A stretch of 38,407 nt of DNA from an uncultured Alphaproteobacteria bacterium (GTDB lineage Bacteria > Pseudomonadota > Alphaproteobacteria > Micropepsales > Micropepsaceae), in the NCBI GenBank assembly GCA_903862715.1, contig CAIOYY010000094.1, positions 1 to 38,407 on the forward strand. The letters run 5' to 3'. The notes under the pieces are model-generated. The model did not search any database. It had not been told where the DNA came from and was given only the letters and a program-made list of their open reading frames with translations. Below are positions 17,418 to 26,958 of the stretch, piece after piece (position 1 is the first letter of the stretch; the number at the start of each line of letters is the position of its first letter). The position numbers and the translations under genes are program-made.

Positions 17418-18500
17418 TTACGGTTTCGGTACCGGCAGAACGGGATTTTCCGGCGCGGGGATGACACGCGCTTCGGCGTAATAGCGAAGCGCGCCGGGGT
17501 GAAACGGCGCGGGCGAATGCTGCACCGCGTTGCTGAGCTCGAGGAATTGCGAGCCCGTGATGCGCGCTTCGATGGCGGCGCGATTGTCAGGATTGTAGAC
17601 CGCGCGCGCCATCGCATAGACAAGGTCGTCGGGCACCGACGCGTTGGTGACCCAAAGCGTTCCGACGCTCACGGTTTCAACGGCCGGCAGGCCGGCATAG
17701 ACGCCCTGTGCCATCACATCGGCCCGCAACGAGGGATGGGCAGCGAGCAGCCGGTCGCGGCCCTCACCATCGACGGGAACCAAGATCGCATCACCTTCAC
17801 CGACCAGTTCGGCGATCAGATCGACCGGCGCCCCGGCGACGAAAAAGAATGCGTCGATCTCTCCCCGGCGCAGCAATTCCGCCGCCGCGTCGGCGGTTTC
17901 ATAACTGCGCGTCAGCCGCCATTCCGGAACACCAAAGGCCTGCAGCACGGCGCGCGCCGTGACGATGGTTCCGGAATTTTCCGGCGAGAGCGATACGCGT
18001 TTGCCACGCAAATCCTCGACGCCGTGAATGCCAGCGCCCGGCGCGGCCACAAGATGGAGGGCCTGTCCGTAAAGATTGGCAATGACGCGCAGCTGCAGCG
18101 CGGGGCCGGACGCCGCAAAGGGGCCTTGTCCCGCGACGGCCTGCGCCACCACATCGGCCTGAACCAGTCCGGAATTCGTGGACCCCATATTCACCGCAGT
18201 GACATTCGCCATCGCACCATCGGCCGCGCGCACGCTTACGATGAGCCCGGGCGGGCCGCAGACATTCGCGATCTCGCAACGGCTGATGCCGGGCGGATGG
18301 CTGAGAATACCCGCCAGCGTCTCGCCCACTGAAAAATCGCTGCCACTGATCGATGCCGTCGAAATCTGAAACGAAACGCGCTGGGGAATGACCGAGGCCG
18401 GTTCCGCGATGCCACGCGCGAAAAACGCGATGAGGAAAACCCCGCCCAGCATGCCGGCTCCGGCAAGCCACCAGGAAAGAGCGGGAAATCTCTGCATCAT
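17418..18500 (-). CDS. TAXI family TRAP-type solute-binding protein
   Basis: The 360-residue protein has an N-terminal hydrophobic segment (about 9-29) acting as signal or anchor, then a periplasmic binding domain of the TAXI type with VNMGSTNSGLVQADVVAQAV, GIHGVEDLRGKRVSLSPENSGT and VRRGEIDAFFFVAGAP-like segments. These proteins capture small organic acids such as glutamate or 2-oxoglutarate for TRAP transporters. No TRAP membrane subunit lies nearby, so it may pair with a distant transporter or act as a sensor. The tail ends in a Pro-rich NPVLPVPKP. Confidence 0.88.
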   Translation of the reverse strand: MMQRFPALSWWLAGAGMLGGVFLIAFFARGIAEPASVIPQRVSFQISTASISGSDFSVGETLAGILSHPPGISRCEIANVCGPPGLIVSVRAADGAMANVTAVNMGSTNSGLVQADVVAQAVAGQGPFAASGPALQLRVIANLYGQALHLVAAPGAGIHGVEDLRGKRVSLSPENSGTIVTARAVLQAFGVPEWRLTRSYETADAAAELLRRGEIDAFFFVAGAPVDLIAELVGEGDAILVPVDGEGRDRLLAAHPSLRADVMAQGVYAGLPAVETVSVGTLWVTNASVPDDLVYAMARAVYNPDNRAAIEARITGSQFLELSNAVQHSPAPFHPGALRYYAEARVIPAPENPVLPVPKP

Positions 18501-18584
18501 GGCTTTAGATCAGGCATTCCTATTGCGGCCAGAATGGGACCGCCCCCCGTTCCGGCAGAAAAAGCACATGTATCGGACATTCGC

Positions 18585-18600
18585 TTAAGCATTTATTGAC
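18585..18600 (+). promoter_or_regulatory. Weak CtrA-like box upstream of tadD-like gene
   Basis: TTAA-N7-TTGAC lies 86 nt before the start of the tadD-like gene. It matches the CtrA consensus TTAA-N7-TTAAC except for one base. On its own this could be chance; it is listed because similar boxes precede the other Tad units. Confidence 0.3.
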
Positions 18601-18686
18601 CCTAGCGCGCGATGCTGCAGGCCTCCAATGAACCCTGATCCGATCGACGGGACGGGGCAATAGGGGCGAGGCTAAGGAAGCGTCCG

Positions 18687-19589
18687 ATGAGATTGAGATT
18701 TGCAACCGGGACTGCCCTTGCGGCGCTGAGCGTGGTTCTGCAGGCCTGCGCCAGCACGGAAGTGCCGCCGCCCCCCACCGCATTGGCGCGCCCTGCCGAA
18801 GGTACGGAAATCCTGCCCGGCCCGGTCGCCGGACCGTCGGACCTCGAAAGCGCGATTCTTCAGGCCCAGTTGCTCCGCCGCGCCGGAAACTATGACGGCG
18901 CGGTACGGACACTCGGCCAATTGGTGCTGATTGCCCCCGACGATGCCCGCGTTCTGGGAGAATATGGCAAGACGCTGGTCGCCAAGGGCGAGTCCGAGGA
19001 CGCCATCGCCTTCCTTAATCGCGCGATCGAACTGCAACCGGGCGACTGGTCGCTGTTTTCTGCACAGGGCGTCGCCTTTGACCAGATGGGCAATTATCCG
19101 AGCGCCCAGACATCCTATAACCGCGCACTGGCGCTGCAGCCGGGCGAGCCCAGCGTTCTTTCGAACGCCGGACTGTCGCGGATGCAAGCCGGTGACCTTG
19201 CCGGTGCGGAGGCCTATCTTTCGCAGGCCATGCAGCAGGGCGGAGACGATGCGCGCATTGCCAGCAACCTCGCACTGGTGCGCAGGCTGACGGACACAAG
19301 CAATGCGTCGGCAGATACCCAATACAGCGCCATTCCCGCCACCACCGCCCCGCAAGCGGCCTTGCCACCGCAAGCGGCCATTGAGCAAAGAGAGATTGCC
19401 GCGCCGCCTGCCGGCGCCCGTCCGCAGACCGCGATGGAGGCACTCGCCGCCGATCCGACCGTTATGATGGCGCCGATTCCGCCAGAGACCCCCCCGGTGC
19501 CGCGTGCAACGCCGGTTGCGCCCGCAGAGCAGGTTACGGCAGACGCGTCGCAGACGTCATCGCTGCGCCGCCTGAACCCGACGGACTAA
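18687..19589 (+). CDS. TPR lipoprotein, TadD-like pilus assembly factor
   Basis: The 300-residue protein has a lipoprotein signal (LVV-type hydrophobic stretch ending LQAC, lipid-modified Cys21), followed by about three to four tetratricopeptide repeats (about 50-190) such as GNYDGAVRTLGQLVLIAPDD and SEDAIAFLNRAIELQPGDW. The C-terminal third is Ala/Pro/Gln-rich and probably disordered. TadD is the TPR lipoprotein that helps the Tad secretin assemble; the position 430 nt from tadC and the lipobox support this. It is on the strand opposite to the cpa operon, so it has its own promoter. Confidence 0.85.
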   Translation: MRLRFATGTALAALSVVLQACASTEVPPPPTALARPAEGTEILPGPVAGPSDLESAILQAQLLRRAGNYDGAVRTLGQLVLIAPDDARVLGEYGKTLVAKGESEDAIAFLNRAIELQPGDWSLFSAQGVAFDQMGNYPSAQTSYNRALALQPGEPSVLSNAGLSRMQAGDLAGAEAYLSQAMQQGGDDARIASNLALVRRLTDTSNASADTQYSAIPATTAPQAALPPQAAIEQREIAAPPAGARPQTAMEALAADPTVMMAPIPPETPPVPRATPVAPAEQVTADASQTSSLRRLNPTD

Positions 19590-19680
19590 GCGCTCCTCCG
19601 AATACCACGCGCCTTACCCATCGCCACAGAGACGCCGGGTTAAACATCGCGGCGAGAACGACGGCCACCAGGGCAGCGCC

Positions 19681-19878
19681 CTAATACCGAAGCTGACGGC
19701 GTTCGCGGTACTGCGCATCAAGGTGGTGATAGACGCCACAGGCGCCGATCAACGGTATGGCGCCTCTCCCACTCCCGTCCCGGCGCCGAGAACGCATCTT
19801 CCTTCGGCGCAATCCATCCGCGTTGCGACGGAACCAAACCTGGGAGAGCTGGGCAAAACCCGGATTTTTACGACGCAT
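19681..19878 (-). CDS. Small basic protein of unknown function downstream of tadC
   Basis: A 65-residue frame starts at ATG 19878, preceded by a strong ribosome site (AGGAGGG, about 6 nt spacing, near 19885-19891). It is very rich in Arg (WFRRNADGLRRRKMRSRRR) and ends with IPLIGACGVYHHLDAQYRERRQLRY. A TTGACA hexamer 93 nt upstream (19971-19976) could be a -35 element, though the matching -10 is poor. I do not recognise the family. A longer frame from 19971 adds 31 residues but lacks the ribosome site. It lies 142 nt after tadC on the same strand. It may be a real small gene; the support is the ribosome site alone. Confidence 0.5.
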   Translation of the reverse strand: MRRKNPGFAQLSQVWFRRNADGLRRRKMRSRRRDGSGRGAIPLIGACGVYHHLDAQYRERRQLRY

Positions 19879-20020
19879 GACTCGCCCTCCTGCCGCGTCG
19901 ACGTGCGCCCAAAATCCGGTCCGGATTGCGGCCAAGAAAATTTCCGGGAAGTTGGGCGAGAAGCGGCGCATGTCAAGACACGCGTCTCATTCGCCGCAAA
20001 GCCTTCACCGCTATATGCGC

Positions 20021-21001
20021 CTACTGAATGCTCATGACCTGGATAACCGCCGGGCCGAGAATGACGACGAAAAGAGCCGGCAGAAAGAACACGATCATCG
20101 GAACGGTCAATTTTGCCGGTAGGGCAGCTGCCTTTTTCTCCGCTTCGGACATACGCATTTCGCGGTTTTCCTGCGCCGTCACGCGCAAGGCTTGCCCCAT
20201 GGGGGTACCATATTTTTCAGACTGAATGAGTGCCGCAGCAACGGCCTTAACGCCCGAATGGCCGCAACGGGTGGCAAGGTTTGCAAAGGCCGTGCGGCGG
20301 TCCGGAAGGTAGGATAATTCCGCGGTCGTCAACCCAAGTTCCTCGGCAAGTTCCACAGACTGCGTCCCGACCTCCATCGCGACGCGATTGAACGCCGCTT
20401 CGATCGACATGCCCGATTCCACGCAGATCAACAGAAGGTCGAGCGCGTCGGGAAAGGCGCGCATGATCGACTTCTGCCGCTTCTGAATTCTGTTCGATAC
20501 GAATAGATCCGGCAGATAATAGCCAAACAACGTCGCGCCGATAACCGCGAGGAGCTTTACCGAGAACATCCATTCGAAATTGGCGATAAAGAAAAAGTAA
20601 ATCGACGCGGCGATGAAAACGATCGGCGGCATGAGAAAGCGGAAAAACATGAAGGCGATGAAGGGCGCTTGTCCCCGATAGCCGGCGCGGGCGAGTTTTT
20701 CACGCATGCCCGGCGACTCAAGCAATTTGGCCAAGTTCAGCCCTTCGACGGTCCGTTTCATGAACCCGACCGGCGTCGAACGGAGCTGTGCTTTGCGGCC
20801 AGCCGTAGCGAAGGCTTCACGCTGCTTGGCACGAAGTTCGTCACGTCGGATCGAAACGGACTTCATCCGGTCGCCTAACGTGTTTCCCTTCAAGATTGGA
20901 TAGGCGAGCGTGAGGATTGTAGCGAAGGCCGCAATAGCCGACAGCGCCGCGATCACAAACTCGCGCTGAAGAAGCAGCTCAAAATATCCAAGATTGGGCA
21001 T
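20021..21001 (-). CDS. tadC: Tad pilus platform protein TadC
   Basis: TadC is one of two GspF-like inner-membrane platform proteins that pair with the ATPase TadA/CpaF to polymerise Flp pilins. The 326-residue protein has membrane segments near 15-35, 115-165 and at the C-terminus (about 300-320), and the T2SSF domain between (RAFPDALDLLLICVESGMSIEAAFNRVA, then GTPMGQALRVTAQENREMRMSEAEKKAAALPAKLTVPMI), which is typical of TadC. It follows tadB by 9 nt and is the last clear gene of the cpaB-to-tadC operon. Confidence 0.95.
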   Translation of the reverse strand: MPNLGYFELLLQREFVIAALSAIAAFATILTLAYPILKGNTLGDRMKSVSIRRDELRAKQREAFATAGRKAQLRSTPVGFMKRTVEGLNLAKLLESPGMREKLARAGYRGQAPFIAFMFFRFLMPPIVFIAASIYFFFIANFEWMFSVKLLAVIGATLFGYYLPDLFVSNRIQKRQKSIMRAFPDALDLLLICVESGMSIEAAFNRVAMEVGTQSVELAEELGLTTAELSYLPDRRTAFANLATRCGHSGVKAVAAALIQSEKYGTPMGQALRVTAQENREMRMSEAEKKAAALPAKLTVPMIVFFLPALFVVILGPAVIQVMSIQ

Positions 21002-21010
21002 GAACAGGCC

Positions 21011-21994
21011 TTAGTATTTGAAACTGACCATCTGCTTCATCACGAGTATGCCTATCGTCATCCACACGCAGCAACCCAGCAGCATGAGATTTCCGAGACT
21101 GCTCGTGAAAAGGACTTTGATGTATTCCGGTGACGACACGTAGACGAGCAAAAGAACGGCCGGCGGTAGCGACCCGATGATCATGGCGGACGCCTTAGCT
21201 TCGGATGACATCGCTTTGATTTTCCCTTGCAGGCGTTTGCGGTCACGCAAAACCCCTGCAAGGTTGGAAAGCGCCTCGGAAAGATTGCCGCCCGATTTCT
21301 GTTGAATCGTCATAACGATCCCGAAGAAATTGACCTCCGCCGTGGGCATGCGCTCGTACATGCGCTTCAGCCCCTGCTCCATGGTCACACCAACTTTGAG
21401 ACTTTCCACCAGCGTATGAAATTCGCTACCGACAGGGTCCGGAATTTCATCGCCCACGACTTTCAGCGCTTCATTTACCGGGAGCCCGGATTTCACACTG
21501 CGGACGATCGTTTCGATTGCCGGCGCGAATTCGCGCGTGAATGCATTCTCTCGGCGATTCTTGAGAAACGTCAGCACCCAGCGAGGAAGTCCCAGCCCAC
21601 CGGCGAACGCCGCAAGGACGATAAAGATAACGCTTTGCCCGTAAACAAAGAGAGTAAGCGCAATGACGATCGCGACAAGGCCGGAGAAGATCCAGAAACG
21701 GCGCACGGAGATGCGCAATCCCGCCATTTCGATGCGGCGGCGTATCGTCGGGCGCTTCTTCTGTTCGGCCTGCTTACTTTCCAGGCCCTTCAACATCGCC
21801 TGAACGTTCTTGCGGCGCTGCTGATTGTTATCCGCCGTACCCTTGATGGCGGCACCCGTCGCACCAGCGCGCGAAATGGCTGTGACGCGCTTTCGACTCT
21901 TTTCGCTGCCCCCCCCAACAAAGGCGAAGCCCACGCCGCCGACGGCGAGCAAGGTTAAGACTGCGATGATGGCCAATGGTAATACGCCGTCCAT
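21011..21994 (-). CDS. tadB: Tad pilus platform protein TadB
   Basis: The 327-residue inner-membrane protein has an N-terminal membrane anchor (about 6-28), a basic cytoplasmic stretch, paired membrane segments about 103-140, the T2SSF domain (about 155-280; FAPAIETIVRSVKSGLPVNEAL, QQKSGGNLSEALSNLAGVLRDRKRL), and C-terminal membrane helices. It forms the platform with TadC. The start overlaps the cpaF stop by one base, so it is translated in step with the ATPase. Confidence 0.95.
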   Translation of the reverse strand: MDGVLPLAIIAVLTLLAVGGVGFAFVGGGSEKSRKRVTAISRAGATGAAIKGTADNNQQRRKNVQAMLKGLESKQAEQKKRPTIRRRIEMAGLRISVRRFWIFSGLVAIVIALTLFVYGQSVIFIVLAAFAGGLGLPRWVLTFLKNRRENAFTREFAPAIETIVRSVKSGLPVNEALKVVGDEIPDPVGSEFHTLVESLKVGVTMEQGLKRMYERMPTAEVNFFGIVMTIQQKSGGNLSEALSNLAGVLRDRKRLQGKIKAMSSEAKASAMIIGSLPPAVLLLVYVSSPEYIKVLFTSSLGNLMLLGCCVWMTIGILVMKQMVSFKY

Positions 21995-23475
21995 TACCGT
22001 GCTCCAGGCTGTGCGATATCGAGCGCTTCCGCGAGTTCGCGTTCCAGATTGAAGTATCGCGCGCGTTCCCAGAACGCCGGACGCACAATGCCGGTACCAA
22101 CATGGCGGCCCTTGATACGCCCTGATTCATCTTCGCCTTCGACTTCAAAGGTGAGAAGATCCTGGGTGATGATGACATCGCCTTCAGCGCCGGTCACTTC
22201 CGTTATGTTCGTAATACGGCGGGTACCATCACGCAGACGTTCGGCCTGCACGATGATATCTACGGAACCGACGATCATTTCGCGGATCGTCTTCGACGGC
22301 AGGCTGTAGCCGCCCATCGTGATCAGCGATTCGATACGGGAAAGAGCCTCTCGTGGAGAGTTGGCGTGGACCGTACCCATCGAACCGTCATGGCCTGTAT
22401 TCATGGCCTGCAGAAGGTCGAACGCCTCGGGTCCGCGCACTTCGCCGACGATAATGCGTTCCGGGCGCATACGAAGACAGTTTCTGACAAGATCCCGCAT
22501 CGTAATCTGGCCCTGGCCCTCGAGGTTGGGCGGCCGGGTTTCAAGACGCACCACATGCGGCTGCTGCAGTTGAAGTTCGGCAGCGTCTTCGCAGGTGATG
22601 ATGCGTTCGTCCGCGTCGATATAGGCCGTCAGACAGTTGAGAAGCGTTGTTTTCCCCGAGCCCGTACCGCCGGATACGATAATGTTACAGCGGCATCGGC
22701 TGATGATGCTCAAAACCTTGGCGCCTTCCGGCGTGATCGATCCGAAGCGGACGAGATCTTCAAGCTTCAGTTTGTCGCGCCGGAACTTTCGAATGGTGAG
22801 CGTCGGACCATCGAGCGCCAATGGGGGCGCGATCACGTTGACACGCGATCCATCGGGGAGACGTGCGTCGCAAACCGGAGAGCTTTCGTCGACGCGCCGT
22901 CCGACCTGGCTGACGATGCGCTGACAGATATTCATCAACTGCCCGTTGTCACGAAACCGGACATTGGTGAGCTGAACCTTGCCGTTCACTTCGATGAAGA
23001 CGCGGCCGGCACCATTGACCATGATATCCGCGATGTCGTCGCGCGCGAGCAACGGTTCGAGCGGTCCATAACCGAGAACGTCGTTACATATGTCGGTGAG
23101 AAGTTGTTCCTGTTCGGCAATTGACATCACCACGCTTTTAATCGTGATGATCTCGTTGACGATGTTGCGAATTTCCTCACGCGCGGAATCGACGTCGAGC
23201 TGGGCGAGCTGCGCCAGATCGATCGTATCGATCAGGGCGCTGAAGATCATCGTCTTGACGTGATAATATTCTTCCGAGCGGCTATCGACCGCCACCGGTG
23301 CTACCTTTACGGGCTTAACAGCCGCGACCGGGGAAAGATCTGTGGTTTTGGGAGCAACAGGTTTCGCAACCGCCGCTGCGCGCGCCATCGAAGCCGCCGG
23401 CGTGGTGTCTACCGGGACCGCCGCAATACGCGGGGCCGTTTTCAATTCCTCGGAAGCGCCTCGCTTACCGAACAT
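21994..23475 (-). CDS. cpaF: Tad pilus assembly ATPase CpaF/TadA
   Basis: CpaF is the secretion-type AAA+ ATPase that powers Flp pilus extension (and, in Caulobacter, retraction). The 493-residue protein has a variable Ala/Pro/Val-rich N-terminus (1-65), the N-terminal domain (about 70-240), and the ATPase core with Walker [10 protein letters not shown] (269-277), the Asp/His boxes [24 protein letters not shown], and [20 protein letters not shown] with [16 protein letters not shown]. All motifs needed for catalysis are intact. It starts 4 nt after cpaE ends. Confidence 0.97.
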   Translation of the reverse strand: MFGKRGASEELKTAPRIAAVPVDTTPAASMARAAAVAKPVAPKTTDLSPVAAVKPVKVAPVAVDSRSEEYYHVKTMIFSALIDTIDLAQLAQLDVDSAREEIRNIVNEIITIKSVVMSIAEQEQLLTDICNDVLGYGPLEPLLARDDIADIMVNGAGRVFIEVNGKVQLTNVRFRDNGQLMNICQRIVSQVGRRVDESSPVCDARLPDGSRVNVIAPPLALDGPTLTIRKFRRDKLKLEDLVRFGSITPEGAKVLSIISRCRCNIIVSGGTGSGKTTLLNCLTAYIDADERIITCEDAAELQLQQPHVVRLETRPPNLEGQGQITMRDLVRNCLRMRPERIIVGEVRGPEAFDLLQAMNTGHDGSMGTVHANSPREALSRIESLITMGGYSLPSKTIREMIVGSVDIIVQAERLRDGTRRITNITEVTGAEGDVIITQDLLTFEVEGEDESGRIKGRHVGTGIVRPAFWERARYFNLERELAEALDIAQPGAR

Positions 23476-23479
23476 TTTA

Positions 23480-24742
23480 TTACCCCGCCTTACGGTTTAG
23501 GAACGGCAGGATCGACATGCCGCTCTTCTTTGAAATGGGCTGAACGTTGCGACCCGTCACGAGTTCAGCCAGGTGGCGGACTCCTTCGGATACCTTGGAA
23601 CGCGGCTGAACTTCCGCCAGCATCTGCCCATTATTCGCCGCGGTACCGAACAATTGCGGATCGAACGGAAGAACGAGGCTGGGTTCGACCGAAAGCGCCG
23701 CCGCAAATTCCTTCACTGGAATTTCCGGACGTTTCGGTACACCGGTCTGATTGATGACGAGGCGCGGCATGGCATCGTTCGGACGGTTGCTGCGAACTAG
23801 ATCCATGACGTTCTTGGCATTACGCAGAGAGGCGAGATCCGGCGTTGCCACGAAGACAATTTCGTCCGAGCTGAGGATGGTCTGCCGCGCCCAGGGCGTC
23901 CAGGCATGCGGCAGATCGACAATGACGCATGGCATCGATGCGCGAACCTGATCGATGACGCTCTCGTAGGCGGATTCTTCGGCGTCATACATCCGATCAA
24001 GCATGGCCGGGGCGGCAAAGAGCGAAAGATGTTCGCCGCATTTAATCAGAAGGCGGTCCAGCAATACATCGTCCAGGCGCTCCGGGGCGGCCAAAGCGTC
24101 AGCAATTCCCTGTCCCGGATCTTCGTTGAAATCAAGGCCGGCTGTGCCAAAGGGAAGATCGAGATCGACGATGGCCGTGTCGATCTTAAGGGCTTCAGCG
24201 ATGTACCAGCCGACATTATGCGCCAGCGTGGACGCGCCCGTGCCCCCGCGCGCTCCCGCAAAAACGATGACCCGACCGATCGGCGGCGCGTCGGCCTTGA
24301 TGTACAGACTGGAAACGGTCTCTATCAGCTGAATGGGATTAAGCGGCGCAACAAGATATTCGCTGATACCGCGGCGGATCAGTTCTCGATAAAGCTGCAC
24401 ATCATTAACGCGACCCACGACAATAACTTTGGTGTCTTCGTCGCAGACTTCGGCAAGGCGTTCGAGTTCGGTCAGCACCGCCGGTCCCTGCGCCTGCGTT
24501 TCCACGATCAGCAGGTTCGGCGTGGCGTTTTCCTTATAATGCGCGACCGCGCCCGACACGCCGCCCTCGCGTATTTCGGTATGGGCTTTGGACAAACGCC
24601 GGTCCGTCGAGGCGCGTTGTGCCGTCGCCGCCGTGTCGGGATATTCGTAGAAGACGTGAATGGAAATCCGAGGAACCGGCCGCTCATGCGCCGCCGCGCC
24701 AAAGTCACCCTCGTTAAGTCCGCTGCCAGCTGCGATCGACAT
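23480..24742 (-). CDS. cpaE: Tad pilus localisation protein CpaE/TadZ
   Basis: CpaE/TadZ places the Tad machine at the cell pole. The 420-residue protein has an N-terminal receiver-like domain (about 75-150, without the full phosphorylation set) and a MinD/ParA-type P-loop domain (about 155-400). Its deviant Walker A reads GARGGTGAST (163-172) and lacks the usual lysines, as in many CpaE proteins, so nucleotide binding may be weakened. Further segments are TAIVDLDLPFGTAGLDF and CVIVDLPHAWTPWARQ. It is between cpaD and cpaF in the usual order. Confidence 0.94.
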   Translation of the reverse strand: MSIAAGSGLNEGDFGAAAHERPVPRISIHVFYEYPDTAATAQRASTDRRLSKAHTEIREGGVSGAVAHYKENATPNLLIVETQAQGPAVLTELERLAEVCDEDTKVIVVGRVNDVQLYRELIRRGISEYLVAPLNPIQLIETVSSLYIKADAPPIGRVIVFAGARGGTGASTLAHNVGWYIAEALKIDTAIVDLDLPFGTAGLDFNEDPGQGIADALAAPERLDDVLLDRLLIKCGEHLSLFAAPAMLDRMYDAEESAYESVIDQVRASMPCVIVDLPHAWTPWARQTILSSDEIVFVATPDLASLRNAKNVMDLVRSNRPNDAMPRLVINQTGVPKRPEIPVKEFAAALSVEPSLVLPFDPQLFGTAANNGQMLAEVQPRSKVSEGVRHLAELVTGRNVQPISKKSGMSILPFLNRKAG

Positions 24743-24757
24743 CTTTAACTACCTCAC

Positions 24758-25435
24758 TTAATTTCCGACAGCCTGGGACACGACGCCGCTTATCATATCG
24801 TCACGCTGGGCAGGTGTTGTCTGCCCCGTGCGATAGCGCTCAAGAACCATCAAACGACGCTGCGTGTCCGGCGCGTCCATCGGACGCGGGCCCAGAAGAT
24901 CACGCGGATCGGCGACCATCGCCGCGAGGTTCTGCTGCGTCGAACAGCCGAGATCCGGACGCGGTGTGTTGTTCAGGGTAAAATTCAGATCTTCCGACCA
25001 GTCGCCGCAGGGCTGCGTTTGCGCGACATAGCCGATATAGCCGATCTCGATTTCCGCGCCATATTGTGGCGTGGGATCTGTACCGAGAAGAATACGGTCA
25101 TGCGGAACGCCGAGCGAAGCGATTTCACCCGCGAACTCAAGCGAGACATTCTCCCAACCTTCCGGCGTGGACACCGAAATGGCGCCGGCGCCGTTCAACA
25201 TATATTCCTCGACAAAATATTTGAGCTGCGCGGACATGTTCGGGTCCATGCCTGCGCCAGGGCCGCCATAGGGGATGCGCAGCGTGTGCATTTTCGGCGC
25301 GACGTTGATCGGATGACGTACACGGTAGTCTTCCGTGTAGGCCGGATCCTTCAGACTCGGAGTCGAGCATGCGGCAACGCAAAGACCTGTGAGGACGAAG
25401 CCGGCGCGGAGAACGATCGATATCTTTTTCATCAC
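24758..25435 (-). CDS. cpaD: Pilus assembly lipoprotein CpaD
   Basis: CpaD is a periplasmic lipoprotein linked to the Tad secretin. The 225-residue protein has a lipoprotein signal with Cys23 in VAAC, then a conserved region with LGTDPTPQYGAEIEIGYIGYVAQTQPCGDWSEDL, and LGCSTQQNLAAMVADPRDLLGPRPMDAPD, which is the CpaD signature. It lies 8 nt after cpaC and 15 nt before cpaE. The stretch QRRLMVLERYRTGQTT near the end is also typical. Confidence 0.93.
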   Translation of the reverse strand: MMKKISIVLRAGFVLTGLCVAACSTPSLKDPAYTEDYRVRHPINVAPKMHTLRIPYGGPGAGMDPNMSAQLKYFVEEYMLNGAGAISVSTPEGWENVSLEFAGEIASLGVPHDRILLGTDPTPQYGAEIEIGYIGYVAQTQPCGDWSEDLNFTLNNTPRPDLGCSTQQNLAAMVADPRDLLGPRPMDAPDTQRRLMVLERYRTGQTTPAQRDDMISGVVSQAVGN

Positions 25436-25443
25436 CTGCGCTC

Positions 25444-26958
25444 CTATTGCACGATGTAGCCGATGGTTCCGGGCGGCACATTTGCCGCTGCCGGATCTTG
25501 CAGGTCATCTGCGCCGTAAACGGCGTTCAGACGGCCAGTGAGGATAGTCTCGAGATCGTTGGGAACGCTGAACCCGTTATCCGGCGTGGCGAGTTGCGTT
25601 TCGGCAACCGGATTGACCAGGTAAGCGGTCACCGTCACGACCAGTTCCGTTTCGTTGTTCTGGTAATCGCGGCTGCGGAATAGTGCGCCAAGAACAGGAA
25701 GGTCTTTGAGACCTGGGAAGGAGTCGATGCTCTGCTTGGTCTGTTGCTGGATCAGACCACCGATCGCGATGCTCCCGCCGGAGGGTAGCTCGACGGTGGT
25801 CTCCGTCCGCCGCACCGAAAGTGCGGGCAACGTGACACCATCCGTCACAATGATATTGCCATCTTCGTCCGTGGTCCGCGTTCCCGCCAGCGTGAAAGCG
25901 CCGGTGTTGGTGAGTTCGCTCACCTCGGTCGAGAGTTGCAGCGAAATGCGCCCGCTGCTGAGGACGACAGGCGTGAAGGCAAGACCTACGCCGAACGGCT
26001 TGAACTCGATCGTGATGTTGCCGTCGCGATCGCGGCCTACCGGGACCGGAAATTCACCGCCCGCGAGAAAACGCGCCGCTTCACCCGATACGGCAGTCAA
26101 ATTCGGCTCCGCAAGGGTACGCACAAGACCCACACGTTCCAGTGCCTGGATAACACCCTGTAGATTATTGGGGGACGGGCAAGGGGACACGCCCGACGCG
26201 CAGACGCTGCCGATCTGCCCACCCGACAGATCGTTCAACGCGCGACCCAGAAGGGAGAATTCATTGCCGGTCTGGCCAAGGATGGGAACCCCCGCGACTT
26301 CGACCATGCCGCCGACATTGATGCCGAATTGCTTGGCGATCGTTCGGCTCACCTCGGACACGCGAACCTTGATCAACACTTGCTGGCTTCCCTGGATGGC
26401 AAGATTATTGACCACCATTTCCGGGGTTGCGACCGTTTGTACCGCTGCCTGTTGCGCGCGGCTGGCCTCTGCAAGCGATGCAACTTCGCCCGACAGAACC
26501 ACGCCATCGTCTATGCCATCGGCGTAGGTATTGGAGCGCGGCATATCACGGCGCAGGTGAGCGTTGAGATCCGCAGTTTCCGCGTTGACGGAAATCTCCA
26601 CTGTCGCGATGTGGCGGCCTTCCCCATCGAGAAAGATCGCGTTGGTCTGACCAACGGCGAGAGACAGCACGACCACACGGCGTGGACTGCGGACGATGGC
26701 ATCGGCGATCAGAGGGTTTGCCATGATGACATCGCGCGTATCCTGTTCGAGCTCGAGAACGGCCGCCTTGTTCACCGCTAAAGACAATTTCTGCGGTAAA
26801 CCGCCCGGTTGCGCCGACACACGGATGACACGTGTCTCCACATCCGATCCTTGAGCAGCCGCGTTCGGGATACTCGACCCGAGAATTGTCGCGACGACTG
26901 AAACCGCAGCGATGCCGCGCAAGAAAATTCGCACCAGATTGGTCATCTGCGCGTTCAT
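25444..26958 (-). CDS. cpaC: Tad pilus secretin CpaC/RcpA
   Basis: CpaC forms the outer-membrane channel through which the Flp pilus passes. The 504-residue protein has a signal peptide (about 1-36), a pilus-specific N domain (about 56-125: VIMANPLIADAIVRSPRRVVVLSLA), a BON-like domain (about 127-190) and the secretin core (about 240-470) with VGRDRDGNITIEFKPFGVGLAFTPVV and SGGSIAIGGLIQQQTKQSIDSFPGLKDLPVLGALFRS. The start overlaps the cpaB stop by 4 nt. A second Met at residue 5 is possible. Confidence 0.96.
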   Translation of the reverse strand: MNAQMTNLVRIFLRGIAAVSVVATILGSSIPNAAAQGSDVETRVIRVSAQPGGLPQKLSLAVNKAAVLELEQDTRDVIMANPLIADAIVRSPRRVVVLSLAVGQTNAIFLDGEGRHIATVEISVNAETADLNAHLRRDMPRSNTYADGIDDGVVLSGEVASLAEASRAQQAAVQTVATPEMVVNNLAIQGSQQVLIKVRVSEVSRTIAKQFGINVGGMVEVAGVPILGQTGNEFSLLGRALNDLSGGQIGSVCASGVSPCPSPNNLQGVIQALERVGLVRTLAEPNLTAVSGEAARFLAGGEFPVPVGRDRDGNITIEFKPFGVGLAFTPVVLSSGRISLQLSTEVSELTNTGAFTLAGTRTTDEDGNIIVTDGVTLPALSVRRTETTVELPSGGSIAIGGLIQQQTKQSIDSFPGLKDLPVLGALFRSRDYQNNETELVVTVTAYLVNPVAETQLATPDNGFSVPNDLETILTGRLNAVYGADDLQDPAAANVPPGTIGYIVQ

